Of a stretch of DNA of 64,000 nt, positions 18,655-34,669 are shown in pieces. The notes under the pieces were generated by a model. That model did not search any database and was not told where the DNA came from. It saw only the letters and a program-made list of their open reading frames with translations. Source of the stretch: Rhodanobacter sp. C03 (GTDB taxonomy: Bacteria; Pseudomonadota; Gammaproteobacteria; Xanthomonadales; Rhodanobacteraceae). The translations under genes were made by a program, and so were the position numbers. The stretch spans positions 310,001 to 374,000 of the forward strand of contig NZ_MUNT01000001.1 of NCBI RefSeq assembly GCF_002001175.1, given 5' to 3'. Position 1 is the first letter of the stretch. Each line of letters begins with the position of its first letter.

Positions 18655-19834
18655 TTCAACCTTCCCCAAGGCAACGCTGCCATCGCATCGCGGTATCCGT
18701 CTGGCCGGTCTGATCGCCGTGGTCGTGGTCGTGGCCATCGTCATCATCGGCATTGCCACGCGCATCGTCGAGGCACGGCATCTGAAAACCTGGACCGACC
18801 AGCAGACGGTGCCGACGGTCAACGTCGCGGCGCCCGAGAAAAGCGCTGCGGGTTCGCCGCTCGAACTGCCCGGACGCATCGAGGCGTACACGCAGGCACC
18901 GATCTATGCGCGTGTTGGCGGCTATCTGAAATCATGGAAGGTCGACATCGGCGCGCCGGTCAAGGCCGGCCAGCTGATGGCAGAGATCGAGACGCCCGAT
19001 CTCGACCAGCAACTGCTGCAGGCCAAGGCGGATCTAGCCAGTGCCCAGGCGAATGCGGCTCTGGCGGCCACCACCGCGAAACGCTGGCAGGCAATGCTCA
19101 GCTCCGATTCGGTGGCGAAGCAGGAAGTGGACGAGAAGACCGGCGACTTCACCGCCAAGCAGGCACTGGCGCATGCGGCCCAAGCCAACGTGGATCGCAT
19201 CCAGGCGATGAAGGGCTATACCCGCATCGTCGCGCCGTTCGATGGCGTGGTCACCGCGCGCAATACCGACATCGGCGCGTTGATCAATCCCGGCAGCAGC
19301 AGTGGCCAGGCGCTGTTCGTGGTGTCCGATGTACGCAAGCTGCGCGTCTACGTGCAGGTGCCGCAGAGTTACGTGCCGTCGATTCCCGCCGGTGCCACCG
19401 CCATGCTCAGCGTGCCGGAATATCCGGGGCGCACGTTCGCCGCCAGGGTCGAGGCTTCCGCGCAGGCGGTCAATGCCGGCTCCGGCAGCACGCTGATCCA
19501 GCTGTCGGTCGACAACGCCGATGGCAAGCTGATGCCGGGCAGTTTCACCAGCGTACGCCTCAACCAGATCGCCAATGGGTCCGCCTTGCGCGTGCCGGCC
19601 AGCGCGCTGATCTTCAACGCCAGTGGCCTGCATCTGGCTACCGTGGATGCCGACAACCGGGTGAGCTTCAAGACGGTGACGATCCTGCACGACTACGGCA
19701 AGAACGTGGAGATCGGCTCGGGCCTGAACGCCGATGACCGCGTGATCGACAGCCCGCCCGACGGTCTCGCTGACGGTGATCGCGTGCAGATAGCCACTCC
19801 TGAAGCCACGGCCAAGCCTCATGCGAAAGCCTGA
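18647..19834 (+). CDS. RND efflux periplasmic adaptor (MFP/HlyD family)
   Basis: A 395-residue membrane-fusion protein linking the permease to the outer-membrane channel. One membrane anchor lies near residues 20-40 (LAGLIAVVVVVAIVIIGIAT). The lipoyl/barrel-sandwich half-motifs are readable (ELPGRIEAYTQAPIYARVGG; YTRIVAPFDGVVTARNTDIG), flanking an alpha-hairpin of about 90 residues. A beta-barrel and membrane-proximal domain follow. The start at 18647 has GGAG upstream and overlaps the permease stop. It overlaps the OMF gene by 14 bases, so all three are translationally coupled. Confidence 0.94.
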   Translation: MSDSTFPKATLPSHRGIRLAGLIAVVVVVAIVIIGIATRIVEARHLKTWTDQQTVPTVNVAAPEKSAAGSPLELPGRIEAYTQAPIYARVGGYLKSWKVDIGAPVKAGQLMAEIETPDLDQQLLQAKADLASAQANAALAATTAKRWQAMLSSDSVAKQEVDEKTGDFTAKQALAHAAQANVDRIQAMKGYTRIVAPFDGVVTARNTDIGALINPGSSSGQALFVVSDVRKLRVYVQVPQSYVPSIPAGATAMLSVPEYPGRTFAARVEASAQAVNAGSGSTLIQLSVDNADGKLMPGSFTSVRLNQIANGSALRVPASALIFNASGLHLATVDADNRVSFKTVTILHDYGKNVEIGSGLNADDRVIDSPPDGLADGDRVQIATPEATAKPHAKA

Positions 19835-21290
19835 ACTCATCCTGCTGCTGGTAGCCGGCGTGACGCTCGCCGGCTGTTCGCTGGCGCCGGCGTACAAAGT
19901 GCCAGCTGTGCCAGTGGCGGCCTCTTATCAGGACAACGGACCGTGGCAGCAGGCACAGCCCGCCGATCAGTTGCCGCGCGATCACTGGTGGCAGCTTTAC
20001 CACGACCCACAGCTCGACCAGCTGCAGCAGCGCCTGCTGGGCAACAACGCCGATCTTGCCGCGGCGCTGGCGCATTACCGACAGGCGCAGGCGTTCAACC
20101 TGCAGGCGCGTTCGGCGCTGTTTCCGCAGGTCAGCGCCACGGGTAACGGGCAACGCGACCGCCAGTCCGATGCTAAACCGCTGCGTGGTCCGCTGACCGG
20201 TCCCAGTGCGTCACCGGCCAATTACGATTCGTACACGGTGAGTGGCGAGGTCGATTACGAACTCGACCTGTGGGGTCGCGTGCGCAATACGGTCGAAGCC
20301 GGCAAGGACGATACGTTGGCCGCCGCCGCCGACCTGGCCTCGGCGCAGCTGAGCCTGCAGGTGCAGCTGACCGACAATTACATCCAGTTGCGCGGGCTCG
20401 ATCAGCAGATCGCCTTGCTGCAGCAGAGCATCGACGCCTATCAGAAAGCGCTGCAGCTGACCCAGACACGGCATGCCGGCGGCATCGCTTCCGGGCTGGA
20501 CGTGGCGAGTGCACAGACCCAGTTGTCCTCGGCGAAATCGCTGTGGTCGCAAGCGCTGGCGCAGCGTGCGCTGGTCAAGGACGCGATCGCGGTGCTGGTC
20601 GGTGACTCTGCCGATCAGTTCAGCATGAGGGCGAAGACGGCTGAAATCGTCCTGCCGCAGGTGCCGCCGAACGTGCCCTCGACCCTGTTGCAGCGTCGTC
20701 CGGATATCGCCGCGGCGGAGCGCCGCGTCGCTGCCGCGAATGCACGTATCGGCGTGGCGCGCGCAGCCTATTTCCCGTCGCTCACGTTGAGTGCGATGGG
20801 TGGTTTCCAGAGTGCCGAATATGCCGGCTTGCTGACCCTGCCGAATCGCCTGTGGGCAATCGGACCGACCCTGTTCGAGACCATCTTCGACGGCGGCAGG
20901 CGCAAGGCTGGTGTCGCGGCGGCGAAGGCAGCCACCGACGAAGCCGGCGCGCGTTATCGGGGGGTGGTGCTGAATGCGTTCGCGCAAGTCGAAGACAACC
21001 TGGCCCAGCTCGATCACAACGGGGTGGCGCTGACCGACCAGAAGGATGCCGCCAATGCCGCGCAGCATTCGGTGGATCTGGCGATGGACCGATACAAGCA
21101 GGGCGCGGTCAGTTATCTCGACGTGGTGCAGGCACAGACGGTGGCGCTGACAGCAAGGCGCAGCCAGCTCGATCTGGATACGCAGCAGTTGCGCACCAGT
21201 GTGCAGTTGATCCGTGCGCTGGGCGGCGGCTGGTCGGTCGACCAGCTGACCACCCGGAAAGATTCCGATACGGCGGATCGCGTTCGCTAA
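19821..21290 (+). CDS. outer-membrane efflux lipoprotein (NodT/OprM family)
   Basis: A 489-residue TolC-like channel. The N-terminus MRKPELILLLVAGVTLAGCS ends in a lipobox with acylated C19. Two OEP repeats follow, with family signatures DHWWQLYHDPQLDQLQ, VDYELDLWGRVRN, QRRPDIAAAERRVAAANARI and GVARAAYFPSLTLSAMGGFQ. It is the last gene of the permease-adaptor-channel operon and ends seven bases from the convergent ctpA gene, with no clear terminator in between. Confidence 0.94.
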   Translation: MRKPELILLLVAGVTLAGCSLAPAYKVPAVPVAASYQDNGPWQQAQPADQLPRDHWWQLYHDPQLDQLQQRLLGNNADLAAALAHYRQAQAFNLQARSALFPQVSATGNGQRDRQSDAKPLRGPLTGPSASPANYDSYTVSGEVDYELDLWGRVRNTVEAGKDDTLAAAADLASAQLSLQVQLTDNYIQLRGLDQQIALLQQSIDAYQKALQLTQTRHAGGIASGLDVASAQTQLSSAKSLWSQALAQRALVKDAIAVLVGDSADQFSMRAKTAEIVLPQVPPNVPSTLLQRRPDIAAAERRVAAANARIGVARAAYFPSLTLSAMGGFQSAEYAGLLTLPNRLWAIGPTLFETIFDGGRRKAGVAAAKAATDEAGARYRGVVLNAFAQVEDNLAQLDHNGVALTDQKDAANAAQHSVDLAMDRYKQGAVSYLDVVQAQTVALTARRSQLDLDTQQLRTSVQLIRALGGGWSVDQLTTRKDSDTADRVR

Positions 21291-21297
21291 CCATGCG

Positions 21298-22701
21298 TCA
21301 GTGGTTGGTGGCAGCAGCAGTCTTGCCCAAGGCCATGCCTTTCAGCACATTCAATGCCTGCGCCAGCGCATAGTCTCCGGTTGCCAGCTTGGCATCGGCA
21401 GCACTGCCGTCGTCATTGATATCGGTGCCGGCCTTGGCGTTCTCGTTGGCCAGATGGTTCGGCAGGTCGGCTTCGGAATTGATCAGGCTCGGCGCGCTGT
21501 CGGCCTTGTTCACGGTCAGGTCGGCCAGCGCGATGTCGGGCTTGATGCCTTCGGCCTGGATCGAGGTACCGTTCGGCGTGTAGTAGCGTGCGGTGGTGAT
21601 CTTCACCGCATGGTCGGCATCCAGCGGTATCACGGTCTGCACGACGCCCTTGCCGAACGTGCGCTGGCCCATGGTCAGCGCACGGTGGTTGTCCTTCAGC
21701 GCGCCGGAAACGATCTCCGCGGCCGAGGCGGTGCCATTGTTGGTCAGCACGATCATCGGCGCACCGTTGAGCTGGTCGCCGTGGTGGGCGCTGAAACTCA
21801 TGTTGGAGTCCTGCAGCCGGCCACGGGTGGTGACGATGACGCCGGCATTGAGGAAGTCGTCACTGACGCCCACCGCCGCGGTGAGCAGGCCGCCGGGATT
21901 GTTGCGCAGATCCAGCACGGCGCCTTTCTGCGGGCCGTTCTTCGCGATCAATTCGCCCAGCTTCTTGTTCAGATCGCTGACGGTGTCGTCCTGGAATTGG
22001 GTGATCCGGATGTAGGCATAGCCGGGCTCCAGCTCGCGCACCTTGATACTGCCGATCTCGATGTTCTCGCGCACCAGCGGCAGGTCGATCAGCTTGTCGC
22101 TGTTCGGGTGCACGATGGTCAGGGTGATCTTGCTGCCGGGCTTGCCGCGCAGCTGGTCGAACATGCTGCCGACATTCTGCGGATCGATCAGCGTACCGTT
22201 GATCTTGACGATGCTGTCGCCGGCCTTGATGCCGGCACGCGCGGCTGGGGTGTCGTCGATCGGCGAGACGATGCGCAGGCCGCCATCCTCCTGCAGTACC
22301 TCGATGCCGAGGCCGCTGTACTGGCCGGTGGTGTCCTCGTTGAGCTGGGCCAGGCCTTCCTTGTCCAGATATTCGCTGTGCGGATCGAGCCCGCTGAGCA
22401 TGCCGGTGATCGCGGCCTTCATCAGGGTCTTGTTGTCGACCTTTTCCACATAGGCCTGGCGCACCACGTCGTAAACGCGGCTGAAGTTGCGGATGTCGTC
22501 CAGATCCACCTGGTCGGCGCCGGAGCTGGTACCGGCATGCGCCGGGGCATCCGCGTGGCTGCCGCTGACCGGCAGGTCGACCGGCGGCGCAGCCAGGCTG
22601 GCGGCGCTGGCCGGCGCGGTTTGTGCGCGCGCGTACGGCACCGCCAGCAGCAGCGGCATGGCCAGCAGCAGGACAATCTGGCGATGGTTGGAAAGAGGCA
22701 T
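21298..22701 (-). CDS. ctpA: carboxy-terminal processing protease (S41, CtpA type)
   Basis: A 467-residue periplasmic serine protease. It has a signal peptide (QIVLLLAMPLLLAVPYARAQ), a PDZ domain (GIEVLQEDGGLRIVSPIDDT; AGIKAGDSIVKINGTLID) and the S41 core with catalytic Ser in NNGTASAAEIVSGALKD and Lys in TFGKGVVQTVIPL. In other proteobacteria CtpA cuts peptidoglycan cross-link hydrolases with an LbcA-type partner. The start at 22701 follows GGAG and begins the signal peptide; the upstream extension to 22794 is unlikely. It lies just after the envC-like gene on the same strand, a pairing conserved in Pseudomonas. Confidence 0.92.
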   Translation of the reverse strand: MPLSNHRQIVLLLAMPLLLAVPYARAQTAPASAASLAAPPVDLPVSGSHADAPAHAGTSSGADQVDLDDIRNFSRVYDVVRQAYVEKVDNKTLMKAAITGMLSGLDPHSEYLDKEGLAQLNEDTTGQYSGLGIEVLQEDGGLRIVSPIDDTPAARAGIKAGDSIVKINGTLIDPQNVGSMFDQLRGKPGSKITLTIVHPNSDKLIDLPLVRENIEIGSIKVRELEPGYAYIRITQFQDDTVSDLNKKLGELIAKNGPQKGAVLDLRNNPGGLLTAAVGVSDDFLNAGVIVTTRGRLQDSNMSFSAHHGDQLNGAPMIVLTNNGTASAAEIVSGALKDNHRALTMGQRTFGKGVVQTVIPLDADHAVKITTARYYTPNGTSIQAEGIKPDIALADLTVNKADSAPSLINSEADLPNHLANENAKAGTDINDDGSAADAKLATGDYALAQALNVLKGMALGKTAAATNH

Positions 22702-22834
22702 GCGGGTGACTCCGTGCAACGAGCAGACGTCGCGCGGCCACGCGACGAAAAGAGTGGACAGTATGTTCGACAACCGAACGCCAGCGTAATTCATCGAAAG
22801 TTGGAGGCTAGCCTGCGGCGCCGTGGCGCTGGCG

Positions 22835-24070
22835 TCAACGGCGCTGGCTCAGCCATGTGCGCGGGTCGACCGGCTGGCCGTCCTTGCGCAGCTCGAAGTA
22901 CATGCCGGTGTTGACGCCGGTCGGCGGGCTGGCGGTGCCGATCGTCTCGCCGGCTTCGACCTGGTCGCCGACGCCGTGCAGCAGCGTCTCGTTGTTGCCG
23001 TACATGCTCATCCAGCCATTGCCGTGGCTGACGATCAGCAGCATGCCGTAGCCGCGCAGGAAGCCGGCATAGATCACCCGGCCGCGAGCCACGGCATGGA
23101 TCTCGCTGCCGCCGCTGGCCTTGATCAGTACGCCACTGCCGTAGCTGTTGACTACGCCGCTGGCCGGCCAGGGCAGGTTGCCGCGGATGTTCGCGCTGGC
23201 GCTGCCGACCTCGAGCGGCGGTGGCGGCAGCTTGTGCCCGGGATGTTTCTTCGCGGCAGCCTCGCGTGCCGCAGCTTCGCGTGCGGCCGCTTCGCGTGCG
23301 GCCTGGTCGATCGCCTTCTGCAGCTTGTCGACCAGGTTGTTGAGCGATTGCGCATTCTGCTTGAGCGCAGCCAGCCGTTCCGCCTGATCCTTGTATTGCG
23401 CATCGGTCGCGGCGGCCAGCTTCTGTTGTGCGGCGCGTTGCTGGGCCAGCGTCTTCGCCTGCTGCTCGCGTTGTGCCTTGGTGGTCTGCAGTGCCTGTTG
23501 CTCGGTGGTGATCGTGCTTTCCAGCTCCTGCAGCTTGGTCAGGTCGGTCATCAATTGCTGCACGCGCTGCACGCGGTCCTGCTGGAAGTACTTCGAATAC
23601 ACCAAGGCCCGCGAGATCCGTGCCACGTCCTCGTCACCCAGCAGCAGGCGCAGATCGGAACCCTGGCCGAGCGCATAGGTGGCGCGCAACAGGTCGGCGA
23701 TTGCCGCGCGCTGGCTGTCCAGCGTCTGTTTCAGGGTGGCACGCTGCTGCTCCAGCTGGTCCAACTGCTGCTGCTTGGCACCCAGCTCGGTGTCGGTCTG
23801 GTGCACCGCGCGGGCCGCGACGGCCAGGGCATTGGCCTGCTTGGCCAGTTCCGCATTGGCGCTGTCGCGCCGTTCGGCGGTATCGGCCTGCTGTTTGGCG
23901 AGTGCTTCCATCTTGTTGCGCAGGTCGGCCAGCTTCTGCTTCGCCGCAGCCTGTTCCGCCTGGCTCTGGCTGTCCTGGCGCGCCAGCGCCGGTGGTGCCG
24001 TGACGGCAACGCTGACGGTGAACAGCAGACAGGGGAAGAGTGCGCGGGAGATGCGGTTGGGCTTGGGCAT
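22835..24070 (-). CDS. envC: murein hydrolase activator, EnvC family (LytM/M23 fold)
   Basis: A 411-residue periplasmic activator of N-acetylmuramoyl-L-alanine amidases at the septum, working under FtsEX. It has a signal peptide (ALFPCLLFTVSVAVTAPPAL), then a long coiled coil (about residues 30-280, rich in Q, A, K, E) and a C-terminal LytM domain (LPWPASGVVNSYGSGVLIKA; FLRGYGMLLIVSHGNGWMSM). The domain lacks the canonical HxxxD and HxH zinc ligands, as in EnvC, so it is an activator rather than a peptidase. The start at 24070 gives the signal peptide; its ribosome-binding site is weak. An AREAA-type repeat (AAREAAAREAAAREAAAKKH) marks the linker. Confidence 0.92.
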   Translation of the reverse strand: MPKPNRISRALFPCLLFTVSVAVTAPPALARQDSQSQAEQAAAKQKLADLRNKMEALAKQQADTAERRDSANAELAKQANALAVAARAVHQTDTELGAKQQQLDQLEQQRATLKQTLDSQRAAIADLLRATYALGQGSDLRLLLGDEDVARISRALVYSKYFQQDRVQRVQQLMTDLTKLQELESTITTEQQALQTTKAQREQQAKTLAQQRAAQQKLAAATDAQYKDQAERLAALKQNAQSLNNLVDKLQKAIDQAAREAAAREAAAREAAAKKHPGHKLPPPPLEVGSASANIRGNLPWPASGVVNSYGSGVLIKASGGSEIHAVARGRVIYAGFLRGYGMLLIVSHGNGWMSMYGNNETLLHGVGDQVEAGETIGTASPPTGVNTGMYFELRKDGQPVDPRTWLSQRR

Positions 24071-24254
24071 GCGGCCGATTATCGTCGAGCCGGGCGGTGG
24101 TAGCGAGCCGGACTGATCGGAAGGTCCGGACCGCATCAGGTTCGCAGCACTGGTATGGCCGGTCAGCCGCCGCCGGCCGCCATATCGGCGCACTGGTCGT
24201 GCGGACGCCCACGCGCCGGCGATGAGTCGCGACATATAGCCGTCCAAATAAATT

Positions 24255-24283
24255 TTGACGCGACGCAACAATTGTGCTTTAGT
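24255..24283 (+). promoter_or_regulatory. predicted sigma-70 promoter of gltBD
   Basis: TTGACG (24255-24260) and TTTAGT (24278-24283) with a 17-base spacer match the consensus at 5 of 6 and 4 of 6. It lies in the AT-richer part of the envC/gltB divergent gap, about 85 bases before the preferred gltB start. Confidence 0.6.
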
Positions 24284-24366
24284 CGGATCACACCTCGTGT
24301 GCAGCGACGGTGCTGATGGCACCGCCGGTTGCGCGCGCCCAGCAAGTCCACCGGCCGGGAGGCATG

Positions 24367-30248
<5,882 letters not shown>

Positions 30249-30317
30249 GTGTGGTGCTGTCCAAGCATGTGTCAGGTTGATTAAGCTCCAGCCTGATGAC
30301 GGCTGACGGCGCGCTGC

Positions 30318-31547
30318 GTGCTCAATAGACTCTGGTTCGGGTTTTTCCTCACCGCTGCGGTGGCGGCGCTGTCGCGCTGGCTGATCGGTGGCGACGAGGG
30401 CGTGTTCGCCGCGGTCGTCGGTTCGCTGTTCGACATGGCCGATCTGTCGGTCAAGGTGATGCTGTTGCTGTTCGGCACGCTCACGTTGTGGCTCGGCTTC
30501 CTGCGCATCGCCGAACAGGCCGGGTTGGTCGATCGCCTCGCCCGCATGCTCGGACCGTTGTTCGCGCGGCTGATGCCGGGCGTGCCGCGCGGGCATCCGG
30601 CGATCGGCCTGATCACGCTGAACTTCGCCGCCAACGCGCTGCAGCTGGACAATGCCGCCACACCAATCGGCTTGCGTGCGATGCGCGAGCTGCAGACGCT
30701 GAACCCTTCGGCAGATACCGCGAGCAATGCGCAGATCCTGTTCCTGGTACTCAACGCGTCGTCGCTGACGCTGCTGCCGGTGAACGTGTTCATGTATCGC
30801 GCGCAGGCCGGTGCGCATGATCCGACGCTGGTGTTCCTGCCGATCCTGCTGGCGCACTTTGCCGCCAACCTCACCGGCCTGCTGTCGGTGGCGTACATGC
30901 AGCGCCTGAAGCTATGGGATCCGGTGGTACTGGCGTGGCTGGGCGGCGGCGCGCTGCTGCTCGGCGGCTTCATCGCGCTGCTGGCTTCGCTGACGGCGGT
31001 GGCGCTGGCCTCGTTGTCGGCATTGCTGGGCAACCTGTTGCTGTTCGGCGTGATCATCGCGTTCCTGTGCGCCGGCGCGTACAAGAAGGTGCCGCTGTTC
31101 GAGAGCTTCCTCGATGGTGCGAAGCAGGGCTTCGAGGTGGCGAAGGATCTGCTGCCCTACCTGATCGCGATGTTGTGCGCAGTCGGCGTGTTGCGCGCGT
31201 CCGGCGCGCTGGATTTCGCGCTCGACGGTATCCGCTGGCTGGTGCTGCACGCGGGCCTGGATGATCGCTTCGTCGATGCGCTGCCCACCGCGCTGGTCAA
31301 GCCGTTCTCCGGCAGCGCCGCCCGCGCGATGCTGATCGAGACCATGCATCACTCCGGCGTGGACAGCTTTCCGGCGCTGCTCGCCGCCACCATCCAGGGC
31401 AGCACCGAGACCACGTTCTACGTGGTCGCCGTGTACTTTGGAGCGGTCGGCATCAAGCGCATACGCCACACCGTGGGCTGCGCGCTGTTGGCAGATCTGG
31501 CCGGCGTGCTCGGCTCCATCGCTGTCTGTTACTGGTTCTTCGGCTGA
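30318..31547 (+). CDS. nucleoside-recognition membrane protein (SpmA-SpmB fusion)
   Basis: A 409-residue protein with eight to ten hydrophobic segments. The N-terminal half resembles spore-maturation protein SpmA (LTLWLGFLRIAEQAGLVDRL; GHPAIGLITLNFAANALQLD) and the C-terminal half SpmB (LLPYLIAMLCAVGVLRASGA; TALVKPFSGSAARAMLIETM; STETTFYVVAVYFGAVGIKR). In Bacillus these are separate spore-envelope proteins; in Gram-negatives the fused form has an unclear role, possibly transport. GTG start. The stop overlaps the next gene by one base (TGATG). Confidence 0.85.
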   Translation: MLNRLWFGFFLTAAVAALSRWLIGGDEGVFAAVVGSLFDMADLSVKVMLLLFGTLTLWLGFLRIAEQAGLVDRLARMLGPLFARLMPGVPRGHPAIGLITLNFAANALQLDNAATPIGLRAMRELQTLNPSADTASNAQILFLVLNASSLTLLPVNVFMYRAQAGAHDPTLVFLPILLAHFAANLTGLLSVAYMQRLKLWDPVVLAWLGGGALLLGGFIALLASLTAVALASLSALLGNLLLFGVIIAFLCAGAYKKVPLFESFLDGAKQGFEVAKDLLPYLIAMLCAVGVLRASGALDFALDGIRWLVLHAGLDDRFVDALPTALVKPFSGSAARAMLIETMHHSGVDSFPALLAATIQGSTETTFYVVAVYFGAVGIKRIRHTVGCALLADLAGVLGSIAVCYWFFG

Positions 31548-32323
31548 TGTGCCTGATTGCCTTTGCCTGGAACGTGCATCCGCGCTGGCGCCTGCTGCTG
31601 GCCGGCAATCGCGACGAGTTTCATGCGCGTCCCAGCACGCCGCTGTCGCGCTGGGAGGATGCGCCGATCATCGGTGGCCGTGATCTGCAGGCTGGTGGTA
31701 CCTGGCTGGGCGTGACCGATGCAGGGCGCTGCTGCGTGGTGACGAACGTGCGTGATCCACGTGATCCGCAATTGGGCGTTTCACGCGGCATGCTGGCGAC
31801 CGATTATCTCGGCGAAAGTGCGGATGCCAAGGCGCACGCCCAGCAATTGCTGCGTTCAGCGGCGGACTATCGGCCATTCAACCTGCTCACCTTCGATGCG
31901 CACGACGCGTTCTATCTGGGCAATCGTCCCGAGCCGCGCGCGCAGACGGTGATGCCCGGCGTGCACGGCTTGTCGAATGCCGACTTCAACACGCCGTGGC
32001 CGAAGACGCGTGCGCTGATACGGCACCTGCAGGCCTGGATCGAGAGCGCTGGCAAAAACGATTTCGCACCGTTGTTCGCAGCGCTGGCCGATGAGCACGT
32101 CGCGCCCGATGCGCAGTTGCCGGACACCGGCGTCGGGCTGGAACGCGAACGCTGGCTGTCATCCGCGTTCATCCGTGGCGAACACTACGGCACCCGCGCC
32201 AGCACGGTGGTGGCGATCGGTCATGACGGCAGCGGCGTGATCGTGGAGCGCCGCTTCGGGCCGAATGGCCACTTCGATGGCGAGACCACACTGCGCATGA
32301 CAGGTTCGTCGCCGATCCGTTGA
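31547..32323 (+). CDS. NRDE-family (TANGO2-like) protein
   Basis: A 258-residue cytosolic protein. The N-terminus MCLIAFAWNVHPRWRLLLAG is followed by the name-giving NRDE motif (GNRDEFHARPSTPLSRWED) and GGRDLQAGGTWLGVTDAGRC, all typical of the family. The initiating Met is followed by Cys, as in Ntn-hydrolase-like folds. TANGO2 homologues have been linked to heme handling, but function in bacteria is not settled. One-base overlap with the preceding membrane protein suggests co-expression. Confidence 0.88.
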   Translation: MCLIAFAWNVHPRWRLLLAGNRDEFHARPSTPLSRWEDAPIIGGRDLQAGGTWLGVTDAGRCCVVTNVRDPRDPQLGVSRGMLATDYLGESADAKAHAQQLLRSAADYRPFNLLTFDAHDAFYLGNRPEPRAQTVMPGVHGLSNADFNTPWPKTRALIRHLQAWIESAGKNDFAPLFAALADEHVAPDAQLPDTGVGLERERWLSSAFIRGEHYGTRASTVVAIGHDGSGVIVERRFGPNGHFDGETTLRMTGSSPIR

Positions 32324-32387
32324 GAGGCCGGCGCCTACGCGCGTTGTCGACGCTGGTCGCCTGCCAGCATCGCCGACCGTTGGCTAG

Positions 32388-34118
<1,731 letters not shown>

Positions 34119-34142
34119 GCGGTCCTCTGCCGGTACTTGTGT

Positions 34143-34202
34143 GAGCGACTTCAGTCGCGATGCTCTTGTGGAACAGGACAAGCATCGCGACTGAAGTCGC
34201 TC
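34143..34202. repeat. paired REP element (BIME-like), copy 1
   Basis: Two 22-bp arms (34143-34164 and 34181-34202) are perfect inverted copies. Each arm contains its own small hairpin (GCGACTTCAGTCGC). The layout, two inverted REPs separated by a short spacer in the gap between ligB and the convergent ychJ, is typical of REPINs/BIMEs mobilised by RAYT transposases. It may also end transcription from both sides. Confidence 0.8.
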
Positions 34203-34217
34203 CAACGGTTGCTTCGT

Positions 34218-34622
34218 TCAGCCCTTGAGCTCACCGTCGACGTAATACCAGCGACCGTGTTCGTGCACGAAGCGGCTGGTCTCATGCTGTCGCTGCGCGC
34301 GACCGCCGCCCAGGCGGTAGCGAGCGACGAACTCCACGGTTGCATGTTCTCCATCGATGTTCTGCTGCTGGCGGATCTCCAGACCCAACCAGGTGGGCGG
34401 TGGCTGCTGGGCAGCCAGCCGCAGCGATGCCGGGCGTGTGTCGGCATGCCAGCTCGCCAGCAGGTAATCCTCGCGTTTGAGTACATAAGCGCTGTAGCGC
34501 GAACGCATCAGTTGCTCGGCGCTGGCAGCGGATGCCACGCCGTCGTGCAGAGGGCCGCAGCATGCGGTGTAACCGGCCGGATTGCCGCAAGGACAGGGGG
34601 TCAGCGTGTCGATCGACTTCAT
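34218..34622 (-). CDS. ychJ: YchJ-family SEC-C motif protein
   Basis: A 134-residue protein with an N-terminal SEC-C zinc motif (CPCGNPAGYTACCGPLHDG) and the YchJ/UPF0225 body (SAEQLMRSRYSAYVLKREDY; EFVARYRLGG; HETSRFVHEHGRWYYVDGEL). The start at 34622 follows AAAGGCGG. Function is unknown; SEC-C is a zinc-binding motif first seen in SecA. E. coli YchJ is slightly longer (about 152). Confidence 0.88.
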   Translation of the reverse strand: MKSIDTLTPCPCGNPAGYTACCGPLHDGVASAASAEQLMRSRYSAYVLKREDYLLASWHADTRPASLRLAAQQPPPTWLGLEIRQQQNIDGEHATVEFVARYRLGGGRAQRQHETSRFVHEHGRWYYVDGELKG

Positions 34623-34669
34623 GCCGCCTTTGTACCCGGTTCGGCGGGTTTGTGCAGGCGTTTTCAGCC

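Noticed and set aside
15553-18891. An uninterrupted minus-strand frame of about 1112 residues opposite the RND permease and adaptor.
   Set aside because: It is a by-product of high-GC codon bias in the real plus-strand genes. Its translation is full of Arg/His/Gln low-complexity runs and it has no family motif or ribosome-binding site.
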